Below, piece after piece: positions 1-10,237 of a stretch of DNA of 64,000 nt. The stretch spans positions 2,790,001 to 2,854,000 of the forward strand of contig CM034315.1 in NCBI GenBank assembly GCA_019925795.1. The letters run 5' to 3'. The position numbers and the translations under genes are program-made. This stretch comes from Dendrobium chrysotoxum. Taxonomy: Eukaryota > Streptophyta > Magnoliopsida > Asparagales > Orchidaceae. Within the stretch, counting starts at the first letter, position 1. Each line of letters opens with the position of its first letter. Below the pieces are notes generated by a model. The model saw only the letters and a list, made by a program, of their open reading frames with translations. It made no database searches and had not been told where the DNA came from.

Positions 1-190
1 AAACAAAAAGAAAACAAAAATAAGCCAGCGCTGGCTGCCCGTGATGCCCGCCACAGCTTCCCGCCCTGCCTGAGGCAACTTCCTGCACTGCCCGCATGGC
101 TCCCGCGGCAGCTGCCCGCTGGTGATGCTGGGATTCGAACACACAACCCTTAGGAAAAATGTCAAAGACAACCACTTTGCTGTAGAGTGA
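1..190 (-). repeat. Likely tRNA-derived SINE, cut by window edge
   Basis: Read on the minus strand, CAGCAAAGTGG (182-172) fits a Pol III A box at 10 of 11 positions and TGTTCGAATCC (141-131) fits a B box at 10 of 11. They are 30 nt apart, as in tRNA-headed SINEs. A GC-rich body of about 110 nt follows, very unlike the AT-rich neighbourhood, and runs into a T-rich tail at the window edge. The 3' end may be missing. A decayed tRNA-like segment of another repeat is the alternative. Confidence 0.5.
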
Positions 191-582
191 AATAAGTTAT
201 AAAACTTACTGTATTATATTTAAGTTAAATATCGAAATAAAAATTTTAAATCAATTAAAATAAAATATTATAAGGAATTAAAAATTAAAATAATTTATTA
301 ATAAATAATTAATTATTAAATAAGTTATTAAATTAAAAATAAGTTAATTATTAATTTAACAACTTATTTTAACTATTTAAGTTAATAACTAATTTAAGTT
401 AATTATTAATTTAATAGCTTATTTAAAATAAATTTAAATTAAATATTTTAATTAATAATTAAAATAAGTTATTTAATTAACAATTAATTAAATTAAGTTA
501 TTAAATTAATAATCAATCAAAATAAATTATAAAATTATGAATAAATTAAATTATTAATATATATAATTTTTTGCAGAAATTA
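191..582. other. Extremely AT-rich low-complexity stretch
   Basis: Almost only A and T, built from overlapping TTAATTAA- and AATAAGTTA-like words in both orientations. No gene is visible. It may be interior sequence of the CACTA element whose end follows at 583-751. Confidence 0.6.
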
Positions 583-751
583 TTAAAATCCGCCTGAAAA
601 TCCCTTAAAAAAACCGTCAGAACTCCGCCGGAAAGTCTTCTTGAAAAACTGTCGGAAATATTTCATCGTAGTCCGTCGTAAATCCGCCGAAAAAACTGTC
701 GGAAAATAGTCTTTCGGAAATCCACCGGTAATGAGCGATTTTTCTGTAGTG
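583..751. mobile_element. CACTA (En/Spm) transposon terminus
   Basis: The segment ends at 747-751 in TAGTG, so the minus strand begins CACTACAGAAAAATCG, a typical CACTA terminal inverted repeat. Inside it are repeated short words such as TCCGCCGGAAA, CTGTCGGAAA and TCCGCCGAAAA, which are typical sub-terminal repeats bound by CACTA transposition proteins. The opposite end is not found to the left, so this is a truncated or edge-spanning copy. Confidence 0.7.
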
Positions 752-944
752 TTAGAATAGCTGCGCCCCACAGCAATTCGTAAGAGCAAAAGAAAAATAA
801 AACGTGAATGGCGATTAAGTTTGAAATAAAATAATAGTACCCTTATAGCCTTAGACTGTCTCACAGTCTCACCTCTCACACTCGCTAGGAATTGTGGGCC
901 GTGATCTGGCTTTTGCCTTCGGCAATTCTGCGTACTCATGTTTT
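752..944. other. Unassigned spacer
   Basis: No gene, repeat or RNA recognised. Short open frames cross it, without recognisable protein features. Confidence 0.4.
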
Positions 945-1108
945 GAGCGGCTCATCAAGTATTCGAGTCGAGTTTCGTCTGGATCGAACTCGGGCTCGAA
1001 ATTCCAGCAAGCTCAAAAATCTGCTCAAACTCGAAACTCGACAAGCTCGACTCGCGAGCTCATTAACGAGTCGGGTTTGAGTTAACTTGACTCGTTTGCA
1101 CCCCTAGT
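945..1108. repeat. TCGAGCTCG-rich short DNA transposon-like repeat
   Basis: A GC-richer segment packed with ACTCGAG, GAGCTCG and CTCGACTCG words that ends in TTTGCACCCCTAG. Sequences of this style, with termini like GGGGTGCAAACGAGTC, are common small non-autonomous elements in plant genomes. Only the right end looks intact. A similar but complete-looking relative lies at 32765-33175. Confidence 0.45.
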
Positions 1109-1560
1109 TGGAGATTTGCTACATTCTGTTATATGAATGATTTTTTTTCCCACAAAATCGGGAATCTATCTCTCTTTCTCTTTCTTAACTCTAAGATTAA
1201 CTCTAAGATATACACACGAGCTCTTGAGTTACTTGTTATTTTTGCAAGATTTGAACTCGAATTATATGCCTGTGTTTCTATTTTATTTTTCTAGTATAAA
1301 TATTGTCTTCTCAGAAATTGTGAGTAAATTGAGAGCATCATTTGAGGTTGTTTGTCTATGGCTTGATGCTTGACATTTTACCCACCGCCACTTTTTTTTT
1401 TGAAGGTTTTCTTCTAAAGTAAATGGGCTTGTTCGAGCCTCTTCTTTTAAAGAAGTTCACATGTGGTCTTTGTTATATTATTAATTTTGGTTTCCTTATA
1501 TTTTGGTTTGATTAAATTCTACTTGTTGTGCGTGATGAGTCACATTTTATTATTTTTTTA
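1109..1560. other. Unassigned AT-rich DNA
   Basis: No coding, RNA or repeat signature recognised. A 78-codon open frame at 1137-1373 has no recognisable features. Confidence 0.4.
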
Positions 1561-1570
1561 TGACATAGAA

Positions 1571-1594
1571 TAGCAGCGGTTTAAACCGCTGCTA
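1571..1594. repeat. Perfect 24-bp palindrome
   Basis: A 24-bp perfect inverted repeat centred on TTTAAA, with arms containing TAGCAGCGG. A diverged half-copy follows at about 1610-1650, and TGTAGTGA at 1733-1740 resembles a CACTA end. Such GCGGTTTAAACCGC repeats occur in sub-terminal parts of plant DNA transposons, so this may be a transposon remnant spanning roughly 1560-1740. Confidence 0.7.
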
Positions 1595-1740
1595 TTATAC
1601 AAAAATGCAAAGGTTTAAATCACTACTATGGTACAAATTAGTGGTTGTAATAATCTTTGCTAAGGCCATCCTATAACAGCTTTCCTGCAATCTTTGCAAA
1701 AGCCTTCCCAAGAAATGCAAATACAATAGATGTGTAGTGA

Positions 1741-2098
1741 TTGATAAACCACTAGAATTAAATTACTAGCATTTTGAACTGATGTTATTGCTTAAAAAAA
1801 GTGTTGATATAGCTATAAATAATAGTAGTGACACGTTTGCCAACTAACATCGTCAAACCTCTACTTCTCCCACAATATTTAATACAATTACAAGAGACCA
1901 ATTAAATTCTCCTACTTTATAATCTCTTCTTCTTCAATCATGGAGATGAGGAAACTTTTATATCTTTAAATACAATTTGAACTAGGTTAGGCTATAGAAG
2001 TTTTTTGCTTTTTGGATTATTCACATTAAAACTTTGTAATCTTCTCTTTTATTTGTGTGTGTATTGGAACTTCAGATAAAACAAACACATAAAAGTCA

Positions 2099-2100
<2 letters not shown>
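1741..2100. other. Unassigned AT-rich DNA
   Basis: No gene or repeat recognised before the microsatellite. Confidence 0.4.

Positions 2101-2166
<66 letters not shown>
2101..2166. repeat. Compound microsatellite (CA)15(CT)18
   Basis: Thirty bases of CA repeat pass directly into 36 bases of CT repeat. Likely length-polymorphic. Confidence 0.97.
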
Positions 2167-2168
<2 letters not shown>

Positions 2169-3162
2169 TGCTATGAATTTTCTGGCATGCAATAATTTGG
2201 CATTGTCTATTAGTATGTTATGCCAATATCCTAGCAATACTAGTTTAATAGTTGATAGGAGTAATACTGGTGGTACTATATTTTCTCATTCCAATACTCA
2301 TCAAACCAATAATCAGTTTAGCAACCATGGACATTTTAAGTACCCAAGAGTAGGCCCCTAAGTTCCATCTTAAAAAATTGGATACCTAGGACGGATAAAT
2401 AACAAGCCTTTTAACAAGTATATTTTATTTGCTTAGATTTCATCAAATTCGTTAAGAAGATTGAAAATTTTTCACCTTGTAACTTTTTGTATGTTGCATA
2501 ATGAAACATTCTTTTTTTTATTAACATATATAAATTAAATTTTCACTTAGTATTTTGGTTGCATGGCATTCATGTATTTTAACAAGTATATTTATATTAT
2601 TAGGCATTGCTATTGCATGATTAAATTTCAAAATTGTTGATTTGGATATTGCATGTGAACAGTTTCATTATTTTAACATTAAAATGTGTGTGCAAGCATA
2701 CCCTCATGAAACCCTATTATTTATCGTAAATGTAAAATTTTGTGTAATTCTGTGATATGCTAGATATTGTTTATACATGTTGAAAGCATTGATATTTTTA
2801 TACGAATGTGTCTAAAATTGTGTGAAAATGGATGAAAGAGAAAATGCAGGTAAGTCATTATTAATACTTTATGTGCATTATGTATATTTCTATGACATGA
2901 CAAACATTATTTATACATGATGAAATTACTTATATTTTTATGTTCATAATGAAAGTACTAATTGTTCATACATGTTAAAATTACTAATATTTTCTTTCTC
3001 GTGTGATTGAAAATGTGTTAGAAGAGCGAAGAGGAGGAAAATAAAGGTATTTGGTTGTGGAAATTTTATGTGCATTCAAGTGGAGTTCTAAGGGTATGTG
3101 CACCTATATAATTATCCATTTGTATGTTTGATAGCTTCAACAAATATGATATGAATAAATTT
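2167..3162. other. Unassigned, repeat-like AT-rich DNA
   Basis: No coding gene recognised. A diverged motif around TATACATGTTGAAA followed by TATTTTTAT recurs near 2770, 2915 and 2970, suggesting an old low-copy tandem repeat. Confidence 0.35.
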
Positions 3163-3300
3163 AGGTATAAGTGGAAGTAGTGTTATAAGGGGCATATGGT
3201 AAATGTGATCAAGCGGAGGTGTAAGTGGAAATGAAGCTATAAGGGGGTGAATTGAAAATATGAACAAATAGAGTTATAATTGAAAGTGAAGATATAATAA
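3163..3300. repeat. Degenerate 54-55 bp tandem repeat, about 2.5 copies
   Basis: Units begin at 3163, 3217 and 3272 with variants of AGGTATAAGTGGAAGT, and the first two carry ATAAGGGG. No protein-coding reading is evident. Confidence 0.6.
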
Positions 3301-3844
3301 GACATAGGAAAAATATTAAATATTTAAAATAAATATTATATATTATTTCCTTTTATATAATTTTATTCCTGACATCATATTCAAAAGAACACTTATTTTG
3401 TTATTTCTAATATATACCTGCTACAATTACATATTTGATAGTTACAAGATATAATATAAACATCATTTTAGTTTACTATGAACATGTTTTATTATTCATA
3501 CAACGTTATACTAATATACAAGTTATTTTATATCTATATTGAATTCTATAATAAGTTTTAAGTAACCTACTAAGCATTTGTTGTTCACTCCTATTTTATT
3601 TTCATATATTAATTTCTAAAAAAGATAAGACTTTTATTAGTAGATACTTCTAATGCTCATTAGGACCCAAATTAGATATGTTTACTTTATAGACACGATA
3701 TTTTGACTGTCATGATAAATGTATATTACTGAGTAGAAAGAGAGATTTGACCATGATTGTTGAGGATAACAATCACAATTTTTTGTCCGATATAGTAAAT
3801 AAAAGAATGTTGTTATTGTTATTACCATCTATTTGATGATATAG
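3301..3844. other. Unassigned AT-rich DNA
   Basis: Nothing recognised. It is the left flank of the rearranged copia element. Confidence 0.4.
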
Positions 3845-3873
3845 AAAGGCTCTGTATTTTTAAATATTAAAGA
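3845..3873 (+). repeat. 29-bp direct repeat, left copy
   Basis: Identical over 29 bp to 8494-8522. The two copies bracket the whole rearranged copia structure. A copia target duplication is normally 5 bp, so this is not an ordinary integration footprint. Confidence 0.85.
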
Positions 3874-6152
3874 TAATATTACCTACGCTCGGTCAGTATT
3901 TTTCATCGCCTTAGCTGTCCTTGCATGCCTCAGCAAAATGGCATTGTCGAACGCAAACACCGCCATCTTTTGGAAACTATCCGAGCACTTCTCTTTCAAG
4001 CTAATATTCCACCTAAGTATTGGGTGGACACACTACTAGTAGCTACCTACTTAATTAACCGTTTACCATCCACCGCCCTCAATAATCTATCTCCATATCA
4101 AATGCTTTACAATCGGCTACCTGCATATGATCAACTCCGAGTCTTTGGCTGCCTATGCTATTCCTGGATTTCTCCTGTTCATCGTCACAAACTTCAACCT
4201 CGCTCAATTCCATGTGTATTCTTTGGCTAAAATCAAAGGGCTATAGGTGTCTCAATCCACTTACTGGGTTTATCTATGTTACTCGGCATGTTCAATTTTT
4301 TGAACAAACATTTCCATTTCAAAACCATCCATCCCCAACAGCTATACATTATTTGCCTACTACTTCTCCTCTGGTGCTTGTACCAACCCCTCACATTACT
4401 AGCCCCACTTCAATGCTACCTACCCAGTATAAGTCTCCAACTCACACTACAGTTTCTCCTACCCCTTCTACCTCCACAAATACCACTAATACATCTGCCT
4501 TACCCATCCTACAACCTGTGCCCGAACCCCATTCATCCCCTCCACGCCATCACATGCTGACCCACAAGAAAACAGGCCACTTGAAACCAAAGCCAATTTT
4601 TGATTTAAACACTGTCACTTTACCTCTGTCTCCAACATCGTTTACGGAAGCCAATAAGCATTCCGCATGGAGAACTGCTATGTCTACAGAATTTCAGGTA
4701 CTACTTCAGCAAGGCACTTGGTCTATTGTACCACGTCAACCAAATCAAAATCTACTCAGCTGTAAGTGGCTCTTTAAAATAAAGTTTAACATGGATGGCT
4801 CTGTATCTAGACATAAAGCACGCCTAGTTGCACAGGGATTTAAACATCAGTTTGGAGTGGATTACACAGATACATTTAGCCCAGTGGCTAAATTTCCTAC
4901 CATACGCTCGCCACTGCTACTACATTTAGATGGCCCATTTTCCATTTAGATGTATTAAATACTTTCATGCATGGAAAATTAGGGGAGCAAGTATTCATGA
5001 AGAATCCTCAAGGTTTTCAAGATCCCAACATCCACTTTATGTATGCAAATTACATAAAGCGATTTATGGACTTAAGCAATCTCCTCGTTAGTGGTTTGCC
5101 ACATTTTCAGCTCATCTAATCACCTATAGATTTATACAAAGAAAATTCAACCCGTCTCTTCTGCTGTTCCACAACAACTCAGTCTTCATCTACCTACTCC
5201 TCTACGTGGATGATGTTTTACTTACAGGGAACAATCAAGATGCTCTTGACAAGCTATTGAACAGTCTTCATTCATCATTTTGCATGAGAAATCTCAGACC
5301 AATCACCTATTTTCTTGGGATTCAAATCTCTACATTCAAGCACGGACTACATCTATGTCAATCCCATTATATTGCTGAAGTTCTGAACAAGGCAGGCATG
5401 CTTCATTGCAAATCAGCACTAAGTCCCCTCCCGTCCAAATTGCAAACTCTAACTGATACCTCGCCTCTCTTTCCTCATGCCGATCAGTATAAGCAACTGG
5501 TGGACTCCCTTTAGTACATCACCATTACATGCCCAAATATTGTGTTTGTTATAAATTATCTGTGCCAGCACATGCATCAGCCATACCAGATAAATTTTCA
5601 ATATCTTAAACGAGTCCTTCGGTATCTAAGTGGTACAATCACTTGTGCTCTTCCAATTACAGCTATTGATTTACAACTTCATGCTTATGTCGATTCGGAT
5701 TGGGCTTCTAACCCGTCAGATCGCCGTTCAATCTCTGGTTTCTGTGTTTTTCTCAGAAATAATCTTATCTCCTGTTCAGTTAAAAAGCAACCTACTGTTG
5801 CTCGGTCCTCCACTGAAGTAGAATACCGCTCATTAGCAGCAGCAGCTGGCGATGTTCTCTGGCTCTGAAGACTTCTAGCAGATTTTAACATCCCGTTATC
5901 ATCAACAACAGCTATCTAATGTGATAATGTGTCGGCACTAGCATTCGCAAATAACCCCGTATTTCATACTCGTACCAAACATATTGAGGTTGACTATCAC
6001 TTTATTCGTGACTGCATCAAAGCTCAACACACTACAGTTCATCACATTTGTACACATGATCAAACAGCTGACATCTTTACTAAATCTCTATCTTTAACGT
6101 GGTTTCAGCATCTCAGATCCAAGCTGACAATTCATCCTCCGTTGTCATCTTG
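3874..6152 (+). pseudogene. Ty1/copia pol, 3' half (integrase C-part, RT, RNase H)
   Basis: This is the 3' half of a copia polyprotein, broken by several stops and frameshifts. From about 3877 it encodes the end of the integrase core, with the signature PQQNGIVERKHRHLLE. A proline/threonine/serine-rich linker follows at about 4300-4600. The reverse transcriptase runs from about 4660, with CKWLFKIK, HKARLVAQGF and the catalytic YVDD at about 5201-5212. RNase H from about 5680 keeps YVDSDWASNPSDRRS, SSTEVEYRSLAAAAGDVLWL and TKHIEVDYHFIRD. The frame ends just before a polypurine tract. The gag, protease and first part of integrase are missing here and lie inverted at 6416-8222. A complete copia pol is about 1,300 residues in one frame, so this is dead. 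Confidence 0.9.
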
Positions 6153-6160
6153 AAGGGGGG
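6153..6160 (+). other. Polypurine tract of copia element
   Basis: AAGGGGGG lies immediately before the 3' LTR and marks where plus-strand priming would start. Confidence 0.8.
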
Positions 6161-6415
6161 TATTAGCATAACAGCACAAACGTGTGTAATTAGTATTTTT
6201 CTCCACTACTCTATCTCTTAACTACCACATGTACTATCCTCTCTTACACCGTTGATGCTTTGTTATGCTCTCTCCACCATAGGTTTATTCTCATCTAACA
6301 TTATATATACTATACAAGCTTATGAGGAGAAATACATAATACTTATGCTTGACCCATTGATATGTGTTTCACTCTGCCTTTTCCTTTTCCTGTGTGCATG
6401 TTACAGGTGTCTTCA
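6161..6415 (+). repeat. Copia 3' LTR, 255 bp
   Basis: Begins TATTAGCATAACAGC and ends GTGTCTTCA. It aligns without gaps to the inverted LTR at 8235-8489, with about 22 substitutions, mostly transitions, or roughly 91 percent identity. The LTR contains TATATATAC at about 6303, a possible promoter core. The usual TG start reads TA in both copies. Confidence 0.88.
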
Positions 6416-8222
6416 TTCGATCTGATTGAAGCATTCTAATAGGTAATTGAAATTGATGCTCAACAAGCATTTTGAATTGAAGAAATGTAGGAAAAATATT
6501 AGATTTAGATTTAAGTGGATATACCCAAGTATATCGGGTAAAGTCATCAATAAGGACAATGTAATATTTAAAACTTTGCATTGACAAAATAGGGGATGGA
6601 CCCCATACATCGTTGTGTATGATTTCTAAACACTTTTTGGTTCTAGGTACAGACAAAGCAAAAGACAATCGACGACTCTTTGCCCGAGCTCAAGCATCAC
6701 AAGAAGTGTTGCAATGAAGATGGGAGAATGCTATCGCCAGTATTTTATAAGTGCAAGGGGAGGGATGCCCGAGCCTTTGGTCCCAAGAGATTGGATTATT
6801 GGATGATGTAACTAGAGCTGCAGTAGACGAAGGCGTTAGTTGATGTTGAGAAGTGGTGTTTTTCTTAATTGCATAGAGACCTTGATGAGAGGATCCCTGA
6901 AGCAGAGTCCGATGATTCTTGGAATCCTTAATAATAAAACCATTAGCATGAAAGATAATGTAGCAAGGATTGTCATGAGTTAAGCGATTCATAGAGAGGA
7001 GATTGTGTGTGAGATGGGGTACGTGCAGAATAAGAGGGAGAGCAAGCTTACTCGATGGTGTAGGTAAAATACCCTGGCCAGAATGTGCGATGGGTAATTG
7101 ATGTCCACTGCCAACCTGGACTTGAGAACTTCCTGTATAAGGTTGGGATTAATGTAATTGGGATACATCAGAGGTGAGATGATTGGAGGCTCTGGTATCT
7201 AGAAACCAGTCAGCATTAGATGTTTCTTCTTGTGCCACAAAGGCTTGTGGCTGCTGTGGCTGATAGGAAAAATTGCCTCTGTGCCAGCATGTAGCTGCTG
7301 AATGTCTGAGTTTAAGATAGATTTGACATTCAATTGAAGAAGAGGGACGTCTTCCGCCTCCGCGAGCTGATGAAGTCTGGTTGTGACCTCTACGGGTATT
7401 ATAAGATCGTCCTCGACCTCGTCCTCAACATCTCCCACGAATTGCAGCTAAAGAAAACGCTAAGTCTGTTGGATTGGAGGACGTGTGTTCAGCTAGTTAT
7501 TGTGATAGAACGTTAACCTCTTCACTATAGAGTAATGAATATAGTTCATCCAGATCAATAGGTTCTGCTTGAGTGCGGATGGCTGTTTTAAAGGCATTGT
7601 ATATCAGAGGTAAACCATTAAGTGTGTATAATATTATGTCTTCTGGATCTACAGTACAACTAGCAGCTTCAATGGCATCAACCTTCAGTTTAACTTCTGT
7701 TAAATACTGCATCATGTTGCGATCTTTCATCTGTAGCTGATGTAGTTCATTTTTTATCTGCAGTATGTGAGACCGATTTGTAGACCAAAGTCGCCTATCT
7801 AATTTGAGCTAGATGCCCTTGCAGGTTTCGAGGTTGAGCACATATGGTAGAATCGAGGGGAAGATATTAGAGAAGAGCACATAAGACAGACTTTGATCCA
7901 CCATCATCCAGGTAGTGTAAGCTTGATTAGAAATTAGGGTATTATCTGATCCTTGTATCTATTGTTGCGGTTTAGGTGTGGAGGCATCCAGATATTTATT
8001 GAACCTGTTTGCCGCAAATAACTTGTAGATCTACGAGCGCCAAAGAGGGTAGTTGCCGGTGACAAGTTGAGTGTTGAGTATGGTTTTGACATTCGCCATT
8101 AAAAACTTCAACTGTGTTGGGATGGGAACATTTGAAACCACTGTTTGTGGTAGGGCTGAGGAGGTAGAAGATGATTTGTTGCCATCCATTGAAGTATACT
8201 AGAGCATGGCTTAAGTCCTGGA
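6416..8222 (-). pseudogene. Ty1/copia gag to integrase N-part, inverted
   Basis: Read on the minus strand from the primer site, this is the 5' half of a copia polyprotein. Gag is recognisable at 7730-7497 (YLTEVKLKVDAIEAA, YTLNGLPLIYNAFK). The protease active site at about 7210 reads DWFLDTRASNHLT, with Arg where D-T/S-G has Gly. A GAG-pre-integrase domain at 6992-6690 contains WDQRLGHPS. The integrase core at 6650-6417 has HNDVWGPSP, VLIDDFTRYTWVYPLK and stops at LQSD. Frameshifts break it into pieces. The break in integrase complements the piece that begins at 3877 on the plus strand, so the two look like halves of one element or of two close relatives. Confidence 0.88.
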
Positions 8223-8234
8223 GCTCTGATACCA
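8223..8234 (-). other. Copia primer-binding site
   Basis: Minus strand reads TGGTATCAGAGC directly after the LTR end, the standard plant copia primer site complementary to initiator methionine tRNA. Confidence 0.9.
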
Positions 8235-8489
8235 TGAAGACACCTTTCACTTGCACACAAGAAAAGGAAAAGGCAGAGTGGAACACATAGCAATGGGTCA
8301 AGCGTAAGTATTCTGTATTCCTCCTCATAAGCTTGTACAGTATATATAATGTTAGATGAGAATAATCCTACGGTGGAGAGAACATAGCAGAGCATCAACG
8401 ATGTAAGAGAGGATAGCACATGTGGTAGTTAAAAGACAGAGTAGTGGAGCAGAATACTAATTACACACGTTTGTGCTATTATGCTAATA
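8235..8489 (-). repeat. Copia 5' LTR, inverted, 255 bp
   Basis: Gapless partner of the plus-strand LTR at 6161-6415. It starts at 8489 with TATTAGCATAATAGC and ends at 8235 next to the primer-binding site. Confidence 0.88.
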
Positions 8490-8493
8490 ATAT

Positions 8494-8522
8494 AAAGGCT
8501 CTGTATTTTTAAATATTAAAGA
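8494..8522 (+). repeat. 29-bp direct repeat, right copy
   Basis: Same 29 bp as 3845-3873. It lies 4 bp outside the inverted LTR. Confidence 0.85.
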
Positions 8523-8939
8523 AAAAATATGTATAAGAAAAAATTTCTTCTAATTAGATCTTGTTTCATAATAGATTGTTCACTATCTGATGGCAAGGAA
8601 GAAATCTATGCATGTTCTTAAGTTGAACAACTTCGACTGGTAGTTGAACCTGAGGGAAGTGGGTCCCTTGATGCTATGTTTGTGCTAGTTCTCGAGTCCC
8701 CCATTGGAGATGAAGGGTTTCATTCTCAGATTTTTCTAATTCGAGAATATAACTTTTTAGGGACAAATTTAATGAAGCCTTATGCTCGTCAGGGTAGAAA
8801 GAGGCAAAGGCATGCATGGAGTCCTTACTTTAAAGAGTAGTAAATATAATGATGAGTGATGAAGCAGGATGCTTTGTTGTTGGGACTATTATGCCTATTA
8901 GCTATAAAATAGGTGTTAGTATGGCTTACAATAGTTGAA
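8523..8939. other. Unassigned DNA
   Basis: No gene recognised. Short frames without domain similarity cross the region. Confidence 0.35.
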
Positions 8940-9860
8940 TTATTCTCACATATGACGTCAAATTATTACATTCTAAATATTTCACAGCAATACCATGAAA
9001 GAGTTTTATACCCAAACTTTATATGAAGATCCCACACATAAAAAGATAAGTGAAATTAGCAAAATAGTTTTTATGTACAAACTCAAGGTGAAAACCACAG
9101 GGTCTAGCCAAAATAATTTCACTTAGTAGTGATTACAAATATACCCATCTCCCTAAAATAGAGAAAGCGTGATTATAAGATTATGAGTTGTTGGTGAAAA
9201 ATATTATAGTGTCGGTATGGGATGAGAGGTAATCGGATTCTTGTGGTCGAGGGATGGCAATCCGACAATGGTGGTCGCGGCGATGGTAAAAGTTGAGCAT
9301 TAGTGGTCCTAAGAAAGAGGTCGAGCAGCAGTAATCTAAAGATGGAGATTGAGCTGCAACAATCTGATAATGTTACATCCAACGACAACGCTAATCTAAG
9401 ATAGATGTTGGATGGTAATGATCCTACAAATGGTAGTCGTCTGATGGCAAATGTTGGGCATCAATAGTTAGGTGGTGGTCATGTAATGTTCTAATGACGA
9501 TCGAGTTGTGATCTAACAATAGAGGTCAAGTGGTGGTTTGATAGTGGTTGTCCAACAATAATGGTTGAGTGATGGTTTGACGATGGAAGTCTAACGATGA
9601 TTATTGGGTGAGGTCTTATGGCGGCAGTCGAGTGGGGTTTTATAGCGGGGTCTTATGGAAGTGGTCCAAAGATGGTGGTTGGGTGGCCTTGGTCCTACAG
9701 CAACGGTCAGGTAATGGTCTAGCAATTGTGCTATGAAGGAGCTATAGGATTTTTCGAGATGTTGACCTCTCTACAATTTTAGATGACGAACGATGGTTAT
9801 ATAGAGAGCGGAGATTTATTTTTATGAGAATGAAAATAAAAAATGAATGCCAACATATAT
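8940..9860 (-). repeat. Decayed LTR of family A
   Basis: Read on the minus strand, 9790-9170 is a degenerate array of short units with alternating GACCAC, CAACC and ATCGTC words, like the arrays of the solo LTR at 29238-31218. About 9120-9010 matches the 3' part of that LTR, with GACCCTGTGGTTTTCACC, GTACATAAAAACT and TGTGGGATCTTC. CTATATAACCA near 9800 may be the relic TATA box. Most CpG sites are lost relative to the 29-kb copy. Confidence 0.65.
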
Positions 9861-10237
9861 TGACAAATTAAAAACTCTAATGAGCTGAATATAAACTCAC
9901 AACATGCGTGCTCAAACACAACTTGTTTACATCCCTATGACTACTCAGTACAATTATCTTGTAGATATGCTTTTGGCATATAAAATAAAATTTTCATTCT
10001 CTCAAATAAAAATATGAATTACTAAATAACTTATTCATATGCATATGCAATCACATATTATAAAAAATTAGGCCTGTAAATCAGAATTCTTTTTCGAATA
10101 ATTATATATGCGCTAGAAAAGTAAAATCGATGAGAGCTTAGGCAATTCAAAAACCAAAGGAACCTTAGGCTATTCAAAATTAAGTATTTGTCAAGTTCTA
10201 GCCATTGAAACGGCTAACCAAAGCTAAGAAACCATTC
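9861..10237. other. AT-rich downstream flank of the DUF1677 gene
   Basis: No gene or repeat recognised. It presumably contains the 3' UTR of the minus-strand gene at 10238. Confidence 0.4.
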
